NCBI GenBank assembly: GCA_016722945.1
Contig: JAEQMT010000066.1
Coordinates: 62,001-126,000 of the forward strand
Reading direction: 5' to 3'
DNA length: 64,000 nucleotides
DNA from: Desulfofustis sp. PB-SRB1
GTDB taxonomy: Bacteria; Desulfobacterota; Desulfobulbia; Desulfobulbales; Desulfocapsaceae
A program made the translations under genes and the position numbers. The notes beneath the pieces were generated by a model. The model was not told the origin of the DNA, did not search any database, and was given only the letters and a program-made list of their open reading frames with translations. Shown here in pieces: positions 1 through 8,026 of this stretch (position 1 is the stretch's first letter; each line of letters opens with the position of its first letter).

Positions 1-174
1 GATGGGAATAAGATTTTCAAGATGAGCCCGCGAGGCAAGCTCGGGAACGATACCGCCAAAGGGCAGGTGCACCGCGTCCTGACTCTGGCTCACATGAGCA
101 AGCACACCCTTGTCGTCACTGATGAGTGCCGCCGCGGTATCATCGCAGGAGGTTTCTATGCCCAGCGTAATCAT
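1..174 (-). CDS. tsaD: tRNA N6-adenosine threonylcarbamoyltransferase, N-terminal fragment
   Basis: Reading the minus strand from the ATG at 174 gives 58 residues that run off the window start. The sequence opens with the TsaD/Kae1 signature around ETSCDDT, followed by a stretch ending PFGGIVPELASRAH, both typical of the first 60 residues of the family. TsaD, with TsaB and TsaE, transfers threonylcarbamoyl to A37 of ANN-decoding tRNAs in the cytoplasm. The start is the natural one because the signature begins within five residues of it. The catalytic core lies outside the window. The next gene, pheA, lies upstream on the same strand, 39 bases away. Confidence 0.9.
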   Translation of the reverse strand, partial: MITLGIETSCDDTAAALISDDKGVLAHVSQSQDAVHLPFGGIVPELASRAHLENLIPI

Positions 175-213
175 CAGCTAAATTATAGGTATTGTAACCT
201 TGCTGTGGCGGTA

Positions 214-1311
214 TCAGAGATACGATGGAACTTCATTGCTGCTCGGGTACGAGCCGAGCCACTCATAATAAGAACAGATATCGCGAATTTCTTCACACCC
301 TGACCTGATATGATCCTCACTCATATGCCCCATCATATCGATGAAAAATACATATTGCCAATTTTTACCCTTAATCGGCCGCGATTCGATTTTCGCCAGA
401 TTGATGTGGCGCCGCGACAACACGGTCAAAATTTCATTGAGTGCACCCGGCCGATCGCGGGTGCCGATCAGCAAAGAGGTGCGGTCATTGCCGCTGTATG
501 GGGGAGACTTGCTTCCGATAATGAGAAAACGGGTGGTATTGCCGCGATAATCCTCTATGCCTTTCACTACTACCTGTAGTCCGTACGCCTTGATCGCCAA
601 CGATGATGCAATGGCGCCGATGTTGGGATTATTGGCCGCCATCTGGGCGGCGGCGCCGGTGGAAAAGACCGGCAGGGTGGGGGTTGCAGGAAGATTCTTG
701 CGCAGCCATTCACGGCATTGGGCAAGGGGCTGGTCGTGAGAGGCGACGGTTTGGATATCGTTGATATTGCCCGACTTGCAGACCAGATTGTGGCTAATCT
801 CCAGGCGTACTTCCCCACAGATTTTCACCTTGTACTTCATGAACGAGTCCAGGGTGGAGAAGACGGCGCCCTCGATAGAATTTTCCACTGGTACCACTCC
901 GTAAGTGGTGCGCTCCTTTTCCACCTCGGCAAAAACCTCGGCAATGGATTCAAGAGGCCGATACTCGGCCGATTGACCAAAATAGCTTACCCCCGCCAGA
1001 TGGGTGAAGGTGGCCTCCGGGCCGAGATATGATATCTCGATTTTTTTTTGAGAAAGCCGGCAGGTGGTTATTATTTCGTGAAAAATCGAGCGCAAAGCGT
1101 TTTCGGGGAAACCCCCGTCATTGATCTCGGCCAACCGCTCGTAGATCTGACGTTCACGATAGGGATCCCAGGCCGCGCGCTTGCCGGCATCCTTTAGTTT
1201 ACCGATGGCAACGGCACATTCAAGCCGCTCCTTGAGCAGGCCAACCACCTCGCTGTCGATAGTATCGATACGGTCTCTGAGATCCGTTATGGAAGATTTG
1301 TTATCACTCAT
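214..1311 (-). CDS. pheA: Bifunctional chorismate mutase/prephenate dehydratase (P-protein)
   Basis: Converts chorismate to prephenate and then phenylpyruvate for phenylalanine synthesis. From the chosen ATG the protein has 365 residues. An AroQ-type chorismate mutase helix bundle spans about residues 5-85 (LRDRIDTIDSEVVGLLKER). The prephenate dehydratase domain starts near 92 with ISYLGPEATFTH and includes the TRF triplet near 259. A C-terminal ACT domain follows (DRPGALNEIL and the ESRP motif), the site of phenylalanine feedback inhibition in this family. The frame stays open upstream to 1428, with alternative ATGs at 1338 and 1428. I chose 1311 because residues before it have no family counterpart, but no strong ribosome-binding site decides it. 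Confidence 0.93.
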   Translation of the reverse strand: MSDNKSSITDLRDRIDTIDSEVVGLLKERLECAVAIGKLKDAGKRAAWDPYRERQIYERLAEINDGGFPENALRSIFHEIITTCRLSQKKIEISYLGPEATFTHLAGVSYFGQSAEYRPLESIAEVFAEVEKERTTYGVVPVENSIEGAVFSTLDSFMKYKVKICGEVRLEISHNLVCKSGNINDIQTVASHDQPLAQCREWLRKNLPATPTLPVFSTGAAAQMAANNPNIGAIASSLAIKAYGLQVVVKGIEDYRGNTTRFLIIGSKSPPYSGNDRTSLLIGTRDRPGALNEILTVLSRRHINLAKIESRPIKGKNWQYVFFIDMMGHMSEDHIRSGCEEIRDICSYYEWLGSYPSSNEVPSYL

Positions 1312-1579
1312 TATGCTGGGCTCATGGTGTGTACCCATCAACACGATCTGATCCATGGACATTTCGGCTGATGAGAGGAGAATTATTTCAGATACCAACT
1401 TTGTAGGAAGAAGAAAAAAGTATGTCAAGCGGGAAAAGGCTGGTATAGACTGGCAGCATCGCTAAATATCTACCAAAGGCGCCGATTCAGGTTCAATAGC
1501 ACCGCTGCAAAGGGCGAAACAGGATGAATCAGGAAAAACATACGAACAGATAAATAACCGGATAAAACGAGGTGAAGCG

Positions 1580-2689
1580 GTGGTGGTAACCGCCGAAGAG
1601 ATGGTTGGCATCGTCAAGACAAAAGGGGCGAAAGATGCAGCGGCAACGGTGGATGTGGTGACCACCGGCACCTTTGCCCCCATGTGCTCCTCCGGAGCGT
1701 TCATCAATTTTGGTCAGAGCGTTCCCACCATCAAGGCAGCAAAGGTGTGGTTCAACAAGGTGCCGGGATATGGTGGCCTTGCCGCGGTGGATTGCTATCT
1801 CGGTGCCACCGAACCAGCCGAGGATGATCCGTTAAACAAGGTATATCCCGGCCAGTTCACCTATGGCGGCGGCCACGTCATTGAGGATCTGGTCAGGGGA
1901 GAATCCGTGTTTTTCGAATCCAAGGCATACGGAACTGACTGTTATGCATCACGAAAGTGTAAAAAGGAGGTACGTCTCGATGAACTTCCTTTTGCCCTGC
2001 TCTGTAATCCCCGCAATGGATATCAGAACTATAATTGCGCCATAAATCTTTCGGAAAAGACGGTATACACCTATATGGGTATGCTCAAGCCGCGTGGTCA
2101 GAACGCAACCTATTGCAGTGCCGGCTCCTTGAGCCCGCTGTTCAATGACCCGCTCTATAAGACCATCGGGCTTGGCAGCCGCATATTTCTTGGCGGCGGC
2201 ATCGGCTATGTTACCTGGCACGGCACCCAGCACAATCCCGATGCGCCTCGAACAAAAGGCGGCGCCCCTACCAGACCATCCGGCACCCTAATGGTGCAGG
2301 GAGATCTGAAGCAGATGAGTCCACAGTGGCTGAAAGGGTTATCAATTCTCGGCTATGGTACATCGTTGGCGGTGGGGCTGGGAACCGCCATTCCCATACT
2401 CAACGAAGATATGGCCTGCTATACCGGAGTAAGCGATGCTGAACTGTTTACCCAGGTAATCGATTATGGCCATGATTATACCAATTGCATCAGCCGTGAT
2501 TACGGCGAAGTAAGTTACGCACAATTGAAATCAGGCGAAATCGAGGTGGCTGGCAAAACGGTGCCGACGGCACCTCTGTCAAGCATCTTTAAGGCACGCG
2601 AAATAGCCGAAATACTAAAAAGCTGGATCAAGGCTGGGGATTTTCTCATCACCGAGCCGGTTGTTACGCTTCCCGGCCCTTCCAGTTGA
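1580..2689 (+). CDS. DUF39 homocysteine-biosynthesis (HcyBio) family protein, possible start-proximal frameshift
   Basis: This matches the DUF39/HcyBio family, whose methanogen member takes part in direct sulfuration of aspartate semialdehyde to homocysteine. Visible family hallmarks are VTTGTFAPMCSSGAF near the N-terminus, the cysteine-containing segment TDCYASRKCKKEV, and GGGIGYVTWHGTQHNP. In this reading the first usable start is GTG at 1580. The same frame is open back to 1466 and encodes family-like residues (KTYEQINNRIKRGEA) with no ATG, GTG or TTG. An ATG at 1524 is one frame off. Adding one A to the A5 run at 1534-1538 would join it in frame. The true protein is therefore probably about 389 residues and either frameshifted or mis-sequenced. 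The larE-like gene starts 1 base after the stop. Confidence 0.85.
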   Translation: MVVTAEEMVGIVKTKGAKDAAATVDVVTTGTFAPMCSSGAFINFGQSVPTIKAAKVWFNKVPGYGGLAAVDCYLGATEPAEDDPLNKVYPGQFTYGGGHVIEDLVRGESVFFESKAYGTDCYASRKCKKEVRLDELPFALLCNPRNGYQNYNCAINLSEKTVYTYMGMLKPRGQNATYCSAGSLSPLFNDPLYKTIGLGSRIFLGGGIGYVTWHGTQHNPDAPRTKGGAPTRPSGTLMVQGDLKQMSPQWLKGLSILGYGTSLAVGLGTAIPILNEDMACYTGVSDAELFTQVIDYGHDYTNCISRDYGEVSYAQLKSGEIEVAGKTVPTAPLSSIFKAREIAEILKSWIKAGDFLITEPVVTLPGPSS

Positions 2690-2690
2690 T

Positions 2691-3491
2691 ATGGTAATGA
2701 GCGAGATAAGCGATAAACTGGCGTGTCTTTCCCAACTTATTTCCGCCTACAAAACGGTTGGTATAGCCTATTCCGGCGGGGTGGATTCCACCACCCTGGC
2801 AGTCGTTGCCTGTCGCACCCTTGGCCCGGATAACGTGCTCCTGGTGCATGGCGCCAGTTGTCTGATCGGCGAAAGGGTTAGCCAAGAGGCGGACACCCGG
2901 ATAAAAATGGTCGTACCCGATGTCCGCATTCGACACCTCACTCTCTCTGTACTGCATGAGCCCCGTATTGCGACAAACGATGCTGATCGCTGTTACTATT
3001 GCAAAAAAATAATATTTCAGGCATTTCAGGCGGAAATTGAGAAAGAAAACATAGAACAGCTGCTGGACGGCACCAACCTCGATGATCTGCAACAGGATCG
3101 GCCCGGCTTGCGTGCCATCAGAGAACTTCGGGTACACACGCCGCTGGCCGAAGCTGGACTGACCAAGGCAGATGTCCGCGCCCTTGCCAGGTATCTGGGT
3201 CTGCCGCAGGCGGACACCCCTGCCGATTCATGTCTGGCTACCAGAATCGCACCGTTCACTAGGCTATCCCCGGCTGTGCTCCAGCTGGTCGACACCATGG
3301 AGGCGCATTTTCGCCATATGGGCTATGTCGGGTGCCGACTGCGACCGCGAGGCACGACCATTATCGTGGAGCTGCGGGCAGCGGATATTGCCCGTTGTGC
3401 CGGGCAGGATCGAGAGTCCATCCGAAGCTATTTCTTGTCCCACGGATTCACCACGGTTCTGCTGGATTTACAACCGAGACCGGCGAGTTGA
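2691..3491 (+). CDS. larE: LarE-type ATP-dependent sacrificial sulfur transferase
   Basis: A PP-loop ATP pyrophosphatase of 266 residues. The ATP-binding motif SGGVDST lies near residue 31, followed by NDADRCYYCKK, DGTNLDD, RPGLRAIRE and a C-terminal SCLATRI whose cysteine matches the sulfur-donating cysteine of classical LarE. In lactate racemase maturation LarE gives up its own cysteine sulfur to build the nickel-pincer cofactor, but the family is broader and no larB/larC is present here. Position 1 base after the DUF39 gene suggests joint translation and a role in sulfur delivery for that enzyme; this is inference. ATGs at 2691 and 2697 are both possible. A type-A repeat starts directly after the stop codon. 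Confidence 0.88.
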   Translation: MVMSEISDKLACLSQLISAYKTVGIAYSGGVDSTTLAVVACRTLGPDNVLLVHGASCLIGERVSQEADTRIKMVVPDVRIRHLTLSVLHEPRIATNDADRCYYCKKIIFQAFQAEIEKENIEQLLDGTNLDDLQQDRPGLRAIRELRVHTPLAEAGLTKADVRALARYLGLPQADTPADSCLATRIAPFTRLSPAVLQLVDTMEAHFRHMGYVGCRLRPRGTTIIVELRAADIARCAGQDRESIRSYFLSHGFTTVLLDLQPRPAS

Positions 3492-3632
3492 GGGTTCCGT
3501 GCACAATAGTCCCTTCGCCCAACTTCATCGTTTCTCAAGATATTTTACCCCAGCAATATCAGTCCGACCATCGGTAACATTTTCTTCGCGCCTTGATTTT
3601 GAACGAACATTCTTATGCTTCAAGGCTCCCTT
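3492..3632 (+). repeat. Type-A interspersed repeat, copy A1 (MITE-like)
   Basis: About 141 bp. It begins GGGTTCCGTGCACAATAG, a decayed form of the family left end GGGAACCTTGCAAAATG, and ends CTTCAAGGCTCCC. The inner core (cttcgcgccttgattttgaacg) matches the other copies. It starts at the base after the larE stop codon. It is more diverged than A4. With the hup promoter it fills the 347-bp gap. Confidence 0.75.
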
Positions 3633-3736
3633 GAATGGATCGCTGTTTTCATACTCAGGAGTCCGTAGTAATTCCTAACTTTTTTGTAATATTCAAAATG
3701 GGAGGTTTTTTCTTGCGTAATAAGGGATTTTTTCTT

Positions 3737-3765
3737 TTGACAATTGGTTTTGCTTTGGTTAAAGC
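3737..3765 (+). promoter_or_regulatory. Probable sigma-70 promoter for hup
   Basis: A consensus -35 hexamer TTGACA at 3737-3742 is followed after 17 bases by TAAAGC at 3760-3765, a weak -10. It sits about 75 bases upstream of the HU start. The kor operon shows a similar TTGACA plus TAAAGG arrangement at 18535-18563. Confidence 0.45.
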
Positions 3766-3838
3766 ATCTACCCTATAGAAACCTGGGAACAGCGCGTAGA
3801 GCCTGTTTTCGCTCAATAATGATCAGGAGGGAGCATTA

Positions 3839-4111
3839 ATGAACAAGAAGGAATTGATCGAAAGTATTGCTGGAGCCGCCGATATCAGCAAAGCCTCAGC
3901 GGAGAAGGCCCTCAACGCCACCCTGGCGGCGATTGCCGATTCTCTCAAAGGTGATGACAAGGTTACTCTGGTTGGATTCGGAACATTTTCCGTTTCCAAG
4001 CGTGAGGCTCGCACCGGTCGCAATCCGCAAACCGGCAAAAAAATCAAGATTCCGGCGCGCAAAGTGGTCAAATTCAAAGCGGGCAGCAAGCTCGCCGATG
4101 TTGTAAACTAA
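3839..4111 (+). CDS. hup: HU-family DNA-binding protein
   Basis: A histone-like protein of 90 residues, the standard HU length, that bends and compacts DNA as a dimer. The N-terminal helices start [24 protein letters not shown], and the DNA-binding arm region [21 protein letters not shown] is complete. The C-terminal segment [11 protein letters not shown] is also typical. A strong ribosome-binding site (AGGAGGG) lies 6 bases before the ATG and fixes the start. It appears monocistronic, with its own promoter, and is followed 25 bases later by a tRNA gene. Confidence 0.96.
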   Translation: MNKKELIESIAGAADISKASAEKALNATLAAIADSLKGDDKVTLVGFGTFSVSKREARTGRNPQTGKKIKIPARKVVKFKAGSKLADVVN

Positions 4112-4136
4112 CAGCTCATCCTCTTAGAGTTGATGT

Positions 4137-4213
4137 CGGGACGTGGCTCAGTCTGGTAGAGCACAGCGTTCGGGACGCTGGGGTCGGAGGTTCAAATCCT
4201 CTCGTCCCGACCA
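4137..4213 (+). tRNA. tRNA-Pro (anticodon CGG)
   Basis: A 77-base cloverleaf with encoded CCA. Acceptor stem CGGGACG pairs with CGTCCCG, the discriminator is A, and CCA ends at 4213. The D-arm contains GGCTCAGTCTGGTAGAGC. The anticodon stem CAGCG/CGCTG encloses loop TTCGGGA, giving anticodon CGG (codon CCG). The T-arm loop is TTCAAAT. A C1-G72 acceptor pair is usual for bacterial tRNA-Pro. Confidence 0.96.
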
Positions 4214-4270
4214 TTTCCATTTTATCACGATATAACGCAACTCACCGACCAGCTCGCCCATCAGTCAGCA

Positions 4271-4307
4271 AAAGCCGCTCCCGGGATCTGAGGGAAGCGG
4301 CTTTTTT
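4271..4307 (+). terminator. Rho-independent terminator after tRNA-Pro
   Basis: Stem AAAGCCGCTCCC paired with GGGAAGCGGCTTT followed by a T-run. It ends the hup/tRNA region. The remaining sequence to 4474 holds no gene. Confidence 0.8.
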
Positions 4308-4474
4308 AGTTTGATGAAAACCAATCTGAGTCGGCAAGCTGTGAAGAATTAACTTGATTCGCTGATTTCTCGGCTCCGTCACAAGGGAGCCTTGCAACAT
4401 GAAAAATGTCTTATTTCTCCCACCGCTACCAACCGGGGGACGATACATGATCGATTTGTGGTAAGGAACAGACC

Positions 4475-6064
4475 ATGATAACGCTCTTAGATTATGGCGC
4501 CGGCAATGTGCGCAGCGTCAGAAACGCGGTGAATCATTTAGGCGCCGAAATAGTTGACGTTACTTCTCCACAAGACATTATCGATGCGGATAAACTGATA
4601 TTTCCCGGAGTAGGCAGCTTCGGTCTGGTTATGCAGCGACTGCGCGATCAGGGATATACGGAACCGCTTATCAAACGCATCGAGATGCAGAAACCGTTTT
4701 TAGGCATTTGCGTGGCATTGCAGGCCCTTTTCGAGCAGAGCGAGGAAAGCCCCGGTGTCCGTGGACTGGGGATCATTAGGGGCGCGGTCACGAAATTTCC
4801 CGATAGCTGCGCCTCCATCCCGCATATGGGATGGAATGGATTAAAGGTGCATAAAGCCTGTTCTCTGCTCAACCAATACCAGGACGAGCGCATGTATTTC
4901 GTCCACTCATATTGCGCCGCCAAAAATCAGGTGCCCGATGAGTGGCTGGTGGCGACCACCGATTACGGCGAGGAGTTTGTTTCCGCGCTGGGCAAGGAAA
5001 ATATCCTGGCGCTGCAGTTTCATCCTGAAAAAAGCGGCGGTGCCGGTCTGCAATTGCTCAAAAACTTTATCCAGCCGCCCACTTATGAAATCACCTCACC
5101 AACTACTCAAAAAAAACATGAGCGCACAACCCTGGCCAAACGGATTATCGCCTGCCTCGACGTCAGAAGCGATGATCATGGCGAATTGGTGGTAACCAAA
5201 GGTGACCAGTACGATGTCCGCGAACAGGGCGCGGTCCGTAACCTCGGTCGGCCGGCGGCAATGGCGCATCGCTATTATGAAGAAGGAGCCGATGAGATCA
5301 CCTTTCTCAATATCACCGGTTTTCGTGATTTCCCCCTGGCCGACCAGCCCATGCTCAGACTTCTCGAAGAGACCTCGAAGCAGGTATTCGTACCGCTCAC
5401 CATTGGTGGCGGAATCCGTGGATTTACAGATGAAAACGGGGTGGAATACTCGGCCCTGGAGGTGGCATCTACCTATTTTCGTTCCGGTGCCGACAAGGTT
5501 TCCATCGGCGGTGACGCGGTCTCTACCGTCGAAAAATTTTTAGCAAGCGGAACCGCCTCCGGCAAAAGTTCCATCGAACAGATCAGCGGTGTATATGGGG
5601 CCCAGGCAGTGGTTATTTCGGTGGATCCGCGTCGTGTGTATGTGAGTGCTCCCGATGAAACCCACCACGCTACCATCGAAACAGCTGACCCCGGTCCCAA
5701 TGGAGAATGCTACTGCTGGTATCAGTGCACCGTTAAAGGCGGCCGGGAGGGGCGTGATCTCGACGTTATCCAGCTGGTTAGCGGCTGCGAAGCCTTAGGA
5801 GCGGGTGAAATTCTGCTTAATTGCATAGATCGGGATGGTTCGAAAAACGGATTTGATCTTGAGCTGATCAAGCATGTTCAGGCGGCGGTATCTATCCCGG
5901 TAATCGCTTCCAGCGGCGCCGGAGCGCCGGTTCACTTCAGTGATGTGTTCGTCGTCACCGACGTAGAGGCGGCACTGGCGGCGGGTATATTTCACCGGGA
6001 CGAAGTGAGTATCGAAGAAGTCAAACAGGAACTCATCAATCGCGGTATCGTGGTGCGCTTGTAA
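4475..6064 (+). CDS. hisHF: Imidazole glycerol phosphate synthase, fused HisH-HisF
   Basis: A single 529-residue polypeptide carries both halves of the enzyme that makes IGP and AICAR in histidine synthesis. Residues 1-205 are the HisH glutaminase, with the nucleophile in GICVALQALFEQSEE and the His-Glu of LQFHPEKSGG. Residues from about 222 are the HisF cyclase barrel, with catalytic aspartates in IACLDVRS and LNCIDRDG. Most bacteria encode these as two proteins; the fusion is the fungal/plant arrangement (yeast HIS7, 552 residues). The HisF half also has inserts typical of that form: the long FTDENGVEYSALEVASTYFRSGADK loop and the GPNGECYCWYQCTVKGGREGRD segment. No other his gene is nearby. 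Confidence 0.94.
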   Translation: MITLLDYGAGNVRSVRNAVNHLGAEIVDVTSPQDIIDADKLIFPGVGSFGLVMQRLRDQGYTEPLIKRIEMQKPFLGICVALQALFEQSEESPGVRGLGIIRGAVTKFPDSCASIPHMGWNGLKVHKACSLLNQYQDERMYFVHSYCAAKNQVPDEWLVATTDYGEEFVSALGKENILALQFHPEKSGGAGLQLLKNFIQPPTYEITSPTTQKKHERTTLAKRIIACLDVRSDDHGELVVTKGDQYDVREQGAVRNLGRPAAMAHRYYEEGADEITFLNITGFRDFPLADQPMLRLLEETSKQVFVPLTIGGGIRGFTDENGVEYSALEVASTYFRSGADKVSIGGDAVSTVEKFLASGTASGKSSIEQISGVYGAQAVVISVDPRRVYVSAPDETHHATIETADPGPNGECYCWYQCTVKGGREGRDLDVIQLVSGCEALGAGEILLNCIDRDGSKNGFDLELIKHVQAAVSIPVIASSGAGAPVHFSDVFVVTDVEAALAAGIFHRDEVSIEEVKQELINRGIVVRL

Positions 6065-6250
6065 AAGATTGCTCCAGGATATATCTCCCGCGGCAAAGAA
6101 AAACCTCTTTTGCTTCCAAGCCAAGTCTGCTAAGGTGCTGCGATCTGGCTTTGCCCTTTTTTGAGGGATAACGGTTTCGTGGTGCAATTCGGCCCACCGT
6201 GTGCACGGGCAAAGCTATTTCATCCAACTCATAAAAAGGAGACGTACAGC

Positions 6251-7255
6251 ATGAAGAATTCACTGTTCAGAAAAGGTGTTTTGGCGTTTTCCGCTCTGAC
6301 GCTGACCTTTAGTGCCTCTTCCGCCCTGGCGCAATGTGATGATGGCGAGATTGTCGCCAAGTTCAGCCACGTAACCGGTGGTACCACCCATCCGAAAGTG
6401 GTTGCCGCAAACAACTTCGCCGCTCGGGTCAACGAGGAAATGAACGGCATCATGTGCGTGGAGGTATTTCCCAACTCTACGCTGTTCGGCGACAGCAAGG
6501 AGCTGGAAGCCCTGCTTCTGGGCGATGTTCAGTTTCTCGCTCCGTCTCTCTCTAAGTTCGGATCATACACCCGTAAATACGGGGTATTTGATCTGCCCTT
6601 TATCTTCGAAGATATCGACGCCGCCATTCGCTTCACCCAGTCGGATACCGGCCGGGCCCTGCTCAATGACATGAGCGATCTAGGCTTTGTCGGTCTTGGC
6701 TACTGGATGTCCGGCATGAAGTATTTTTCCGCCAACAAGCCGCTTATCGTCCCCAGTGATGCCAACGGTCTGAAGTTTCGCGTTCAGGCCTCTGATGTCG
6801 CCAAGGCGATGATCGCAGCCATGGGCGCCTCTCCCCAGCCGATGGCTTTTGCCGAGGTTTACGGGGCATTGCAGACCGGCGTCGTTGACGGTCAGGAGAA
6901 CACCTGGTCCAATATCTACACCAAGAAATTTTTCGAGGTCCAGGACAGTGTTACCGAGACCAACCATCAGCTGCTCGCCTATCTGTTCATGACCTCCACC
7001 GACTTTCTCGACAGTCTGGAGCCGGCCGTGCGCGACCAACTGCTCATCATCGCCGATGAGGTCACCCAGCAGGCCAATCTCGATGTGAAGGCGGCCGAGG
7101 CCAAGAATCGTCAGAACATTCTCGATTCAGGCGGTACCATCAATGAACTGAGCGCCGAACAACGGGCCGAGTGGGTTGAGGCCATGCGTCCGGTGTGGGA
7201 TCAGTTTGAAGGAGACATCGGCGTCGAGATCATCGAATCGGCTGCCAGCTCCTAA
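6251..7255 (+). CDS. dctP: TRAP transporter substrate-binding protein (system 1)
   Basis: Periplasmic binding component of a DctPQM TRAP transporter. It has 334 residues, with a cleavable signal peptide ending near SSALAQ. Family features include the FSHVTGGTTHPK opening, LKFRVQASDVAKAMIAAMGASPQPM, and EVYGALQTGVVDGQENTWSNIY, which carries the residues that contact the carboxylate ligand. The start is fixed by AAAAGGAG 10 bases before the ATG, although the frame is open further upstream. dctQ and dctM follow. The stem-loop after the stop probably raises dctP relative to the membrane subunits. The substrate, probably an organic acid, cannot be read from sequence. Confidence 0.93.
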   Translation: MKNSLFRKGVLAFSALTLTFSASSALAQCDDGEIVAKFSHVTGGTTHPKVVAANNFAARVNEEMNGIMCVEVFPNSTLFGDSKELEALLLGDVQFLAPSLSKFGSYTRKYGVFDLPFIFEDIDAAIRFTQSDTGRALLNDMSDLGFVGLGYWMSGMKYFSANKPLIVPSDANGLKFRVQASDVAKAMIAAMGASPQPMAFAEVYGALQTGVVDGQENTWSNIYTKKFFEVQDSVTETNHQLLAYLFMTSTDFLDSLEPAVRDQLLIIADEVTQQANLDVKAAEAKNRQNILDSGGTINELSAEQRAEWVEAMRPVWDQFEGDIGVEIIESAASS

Positions 7256-7273
7256 TCGATATCACCGAAAACT

Positions 7274-7306
7274 ATTATGGGGCCGTTTTTCCGACGGCCC
7301 AATAAT
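7274..7306 (+). promoter_or_regulatory. Stem-loop between dctP and dctQ (system 1)
   Basis: Inverted repeat ATTATGGGGCCG ... CGGCCCAATAAT with a short T-rich loop. It has no T-run after the stem, so it is more likely an mRNA-stabilising or attenuating hairpin than a full terminator. Confidence 0.6.
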
Positions 7307-7332
7307 CATCTCTCAGGCGCGAGGATATTCAG

Positions 7333-8010
7333 ATGGCATGGCCACACTACTATCTGCTGATTTTTATTGCGATCATCTGGGTGCTCGAAAAGTTCTTCCC
7401 CAAGTTTATGGAACGGTTCGAGGAAAATTTTCTCGTCCTGATTATCACCTCCATCATGGTCGTCTCCTTCGGTCAGGTAGTAGCACGCTACGGGTTCAAT
7501 ACCGGCTGGGCGGCCGCCCTGGAGTTCAACACGGTGGCCTTTTCCTGGCTGATTCTCATCGGCATGAGCTACGGCATCAAGACAGGTCTACATCTAGGTG
7601 TCGATCTGCTGCTCAACGCGGTACCCAAACCCATCACCAAGCTGCTTTCGCTGTTCGGCGCTACCTGCGCCATGGTCTATGGACTGCTGCTGCTCGATTC
7701 GGCCTGGTTCGCCGCGCTTGGCGTTGATGTCAGAGGCGGCGCCATCGAATACTGGCTGAAGATGTACAAGGTGGGCATCGGAATGGAGGAGCTGCGCTAT
7801 CCGCAATTCATGCAGGAGGCATTTGGCCTGCAGCCGCGGTTTCACCGTTGGATAACCCTGCTTGTTCTGCCCATGAGCCTCGCCATGCTGGTATTTCGTG
7901 GCGCTCAGGCCTTTGTCGATATCGCCACGAACAAGCGTGCCATGCTTATCAGCGGTCACGAGGCGGAAGAATTGGTGGCGGAGCATAAAGATGTCCTGAA
8001 AGACGACTAG
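7333..8010 (+). CDS. dctQ: TRAP transporter small membrane subunit (system 1)
   Basis: A DctQ-type protein of 225 residues with four predicted membrane helices. Helix 2 is followed by GQVVARYGFNTGWAAALEFNTVAFSWLILIG, a characteristic DctQ stretch. It is longer than the usual 160-180 residues: an insert of about 50 residues between helices 3 and 4 (around WFAALGVDVRGGAIEYWLKMYK) and a hydrophilic tail add to it. It pairs with the DctM subunit 16 bases downstream in the inner membrane. Confidence 0.88.
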   Translation: MAWPHYYLLIFIAIIWVLEKFFPKFMERFEENFLVLIITSIMVVSFGQVVARYGFNTGWAAALEFNTVAFSWLILIGMSYGIKTGLHLGVDLLLNAVPKPITKLLSLFGATCAMVYGLLLLDSAWFAALGVDVRGGAIEYWLKMYKVGIGMEELRYPQFMQEAFGLQPRFHRWITLLVLPMSLAMLVFRGAQAFVDIATNKRAMLISGHEAEELVAEHKDVLKDD

Positions 8011-8026
8011 GAGCCGAGGAACTTCC

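Noticed and set aside
4377-4440. Possible further type-A repeat (GGGAGCCTTGCAACATG)
   Set aside because: Only one end resembles the family, and the core and other end are missing, so chance or deep decay cannot be excluded.
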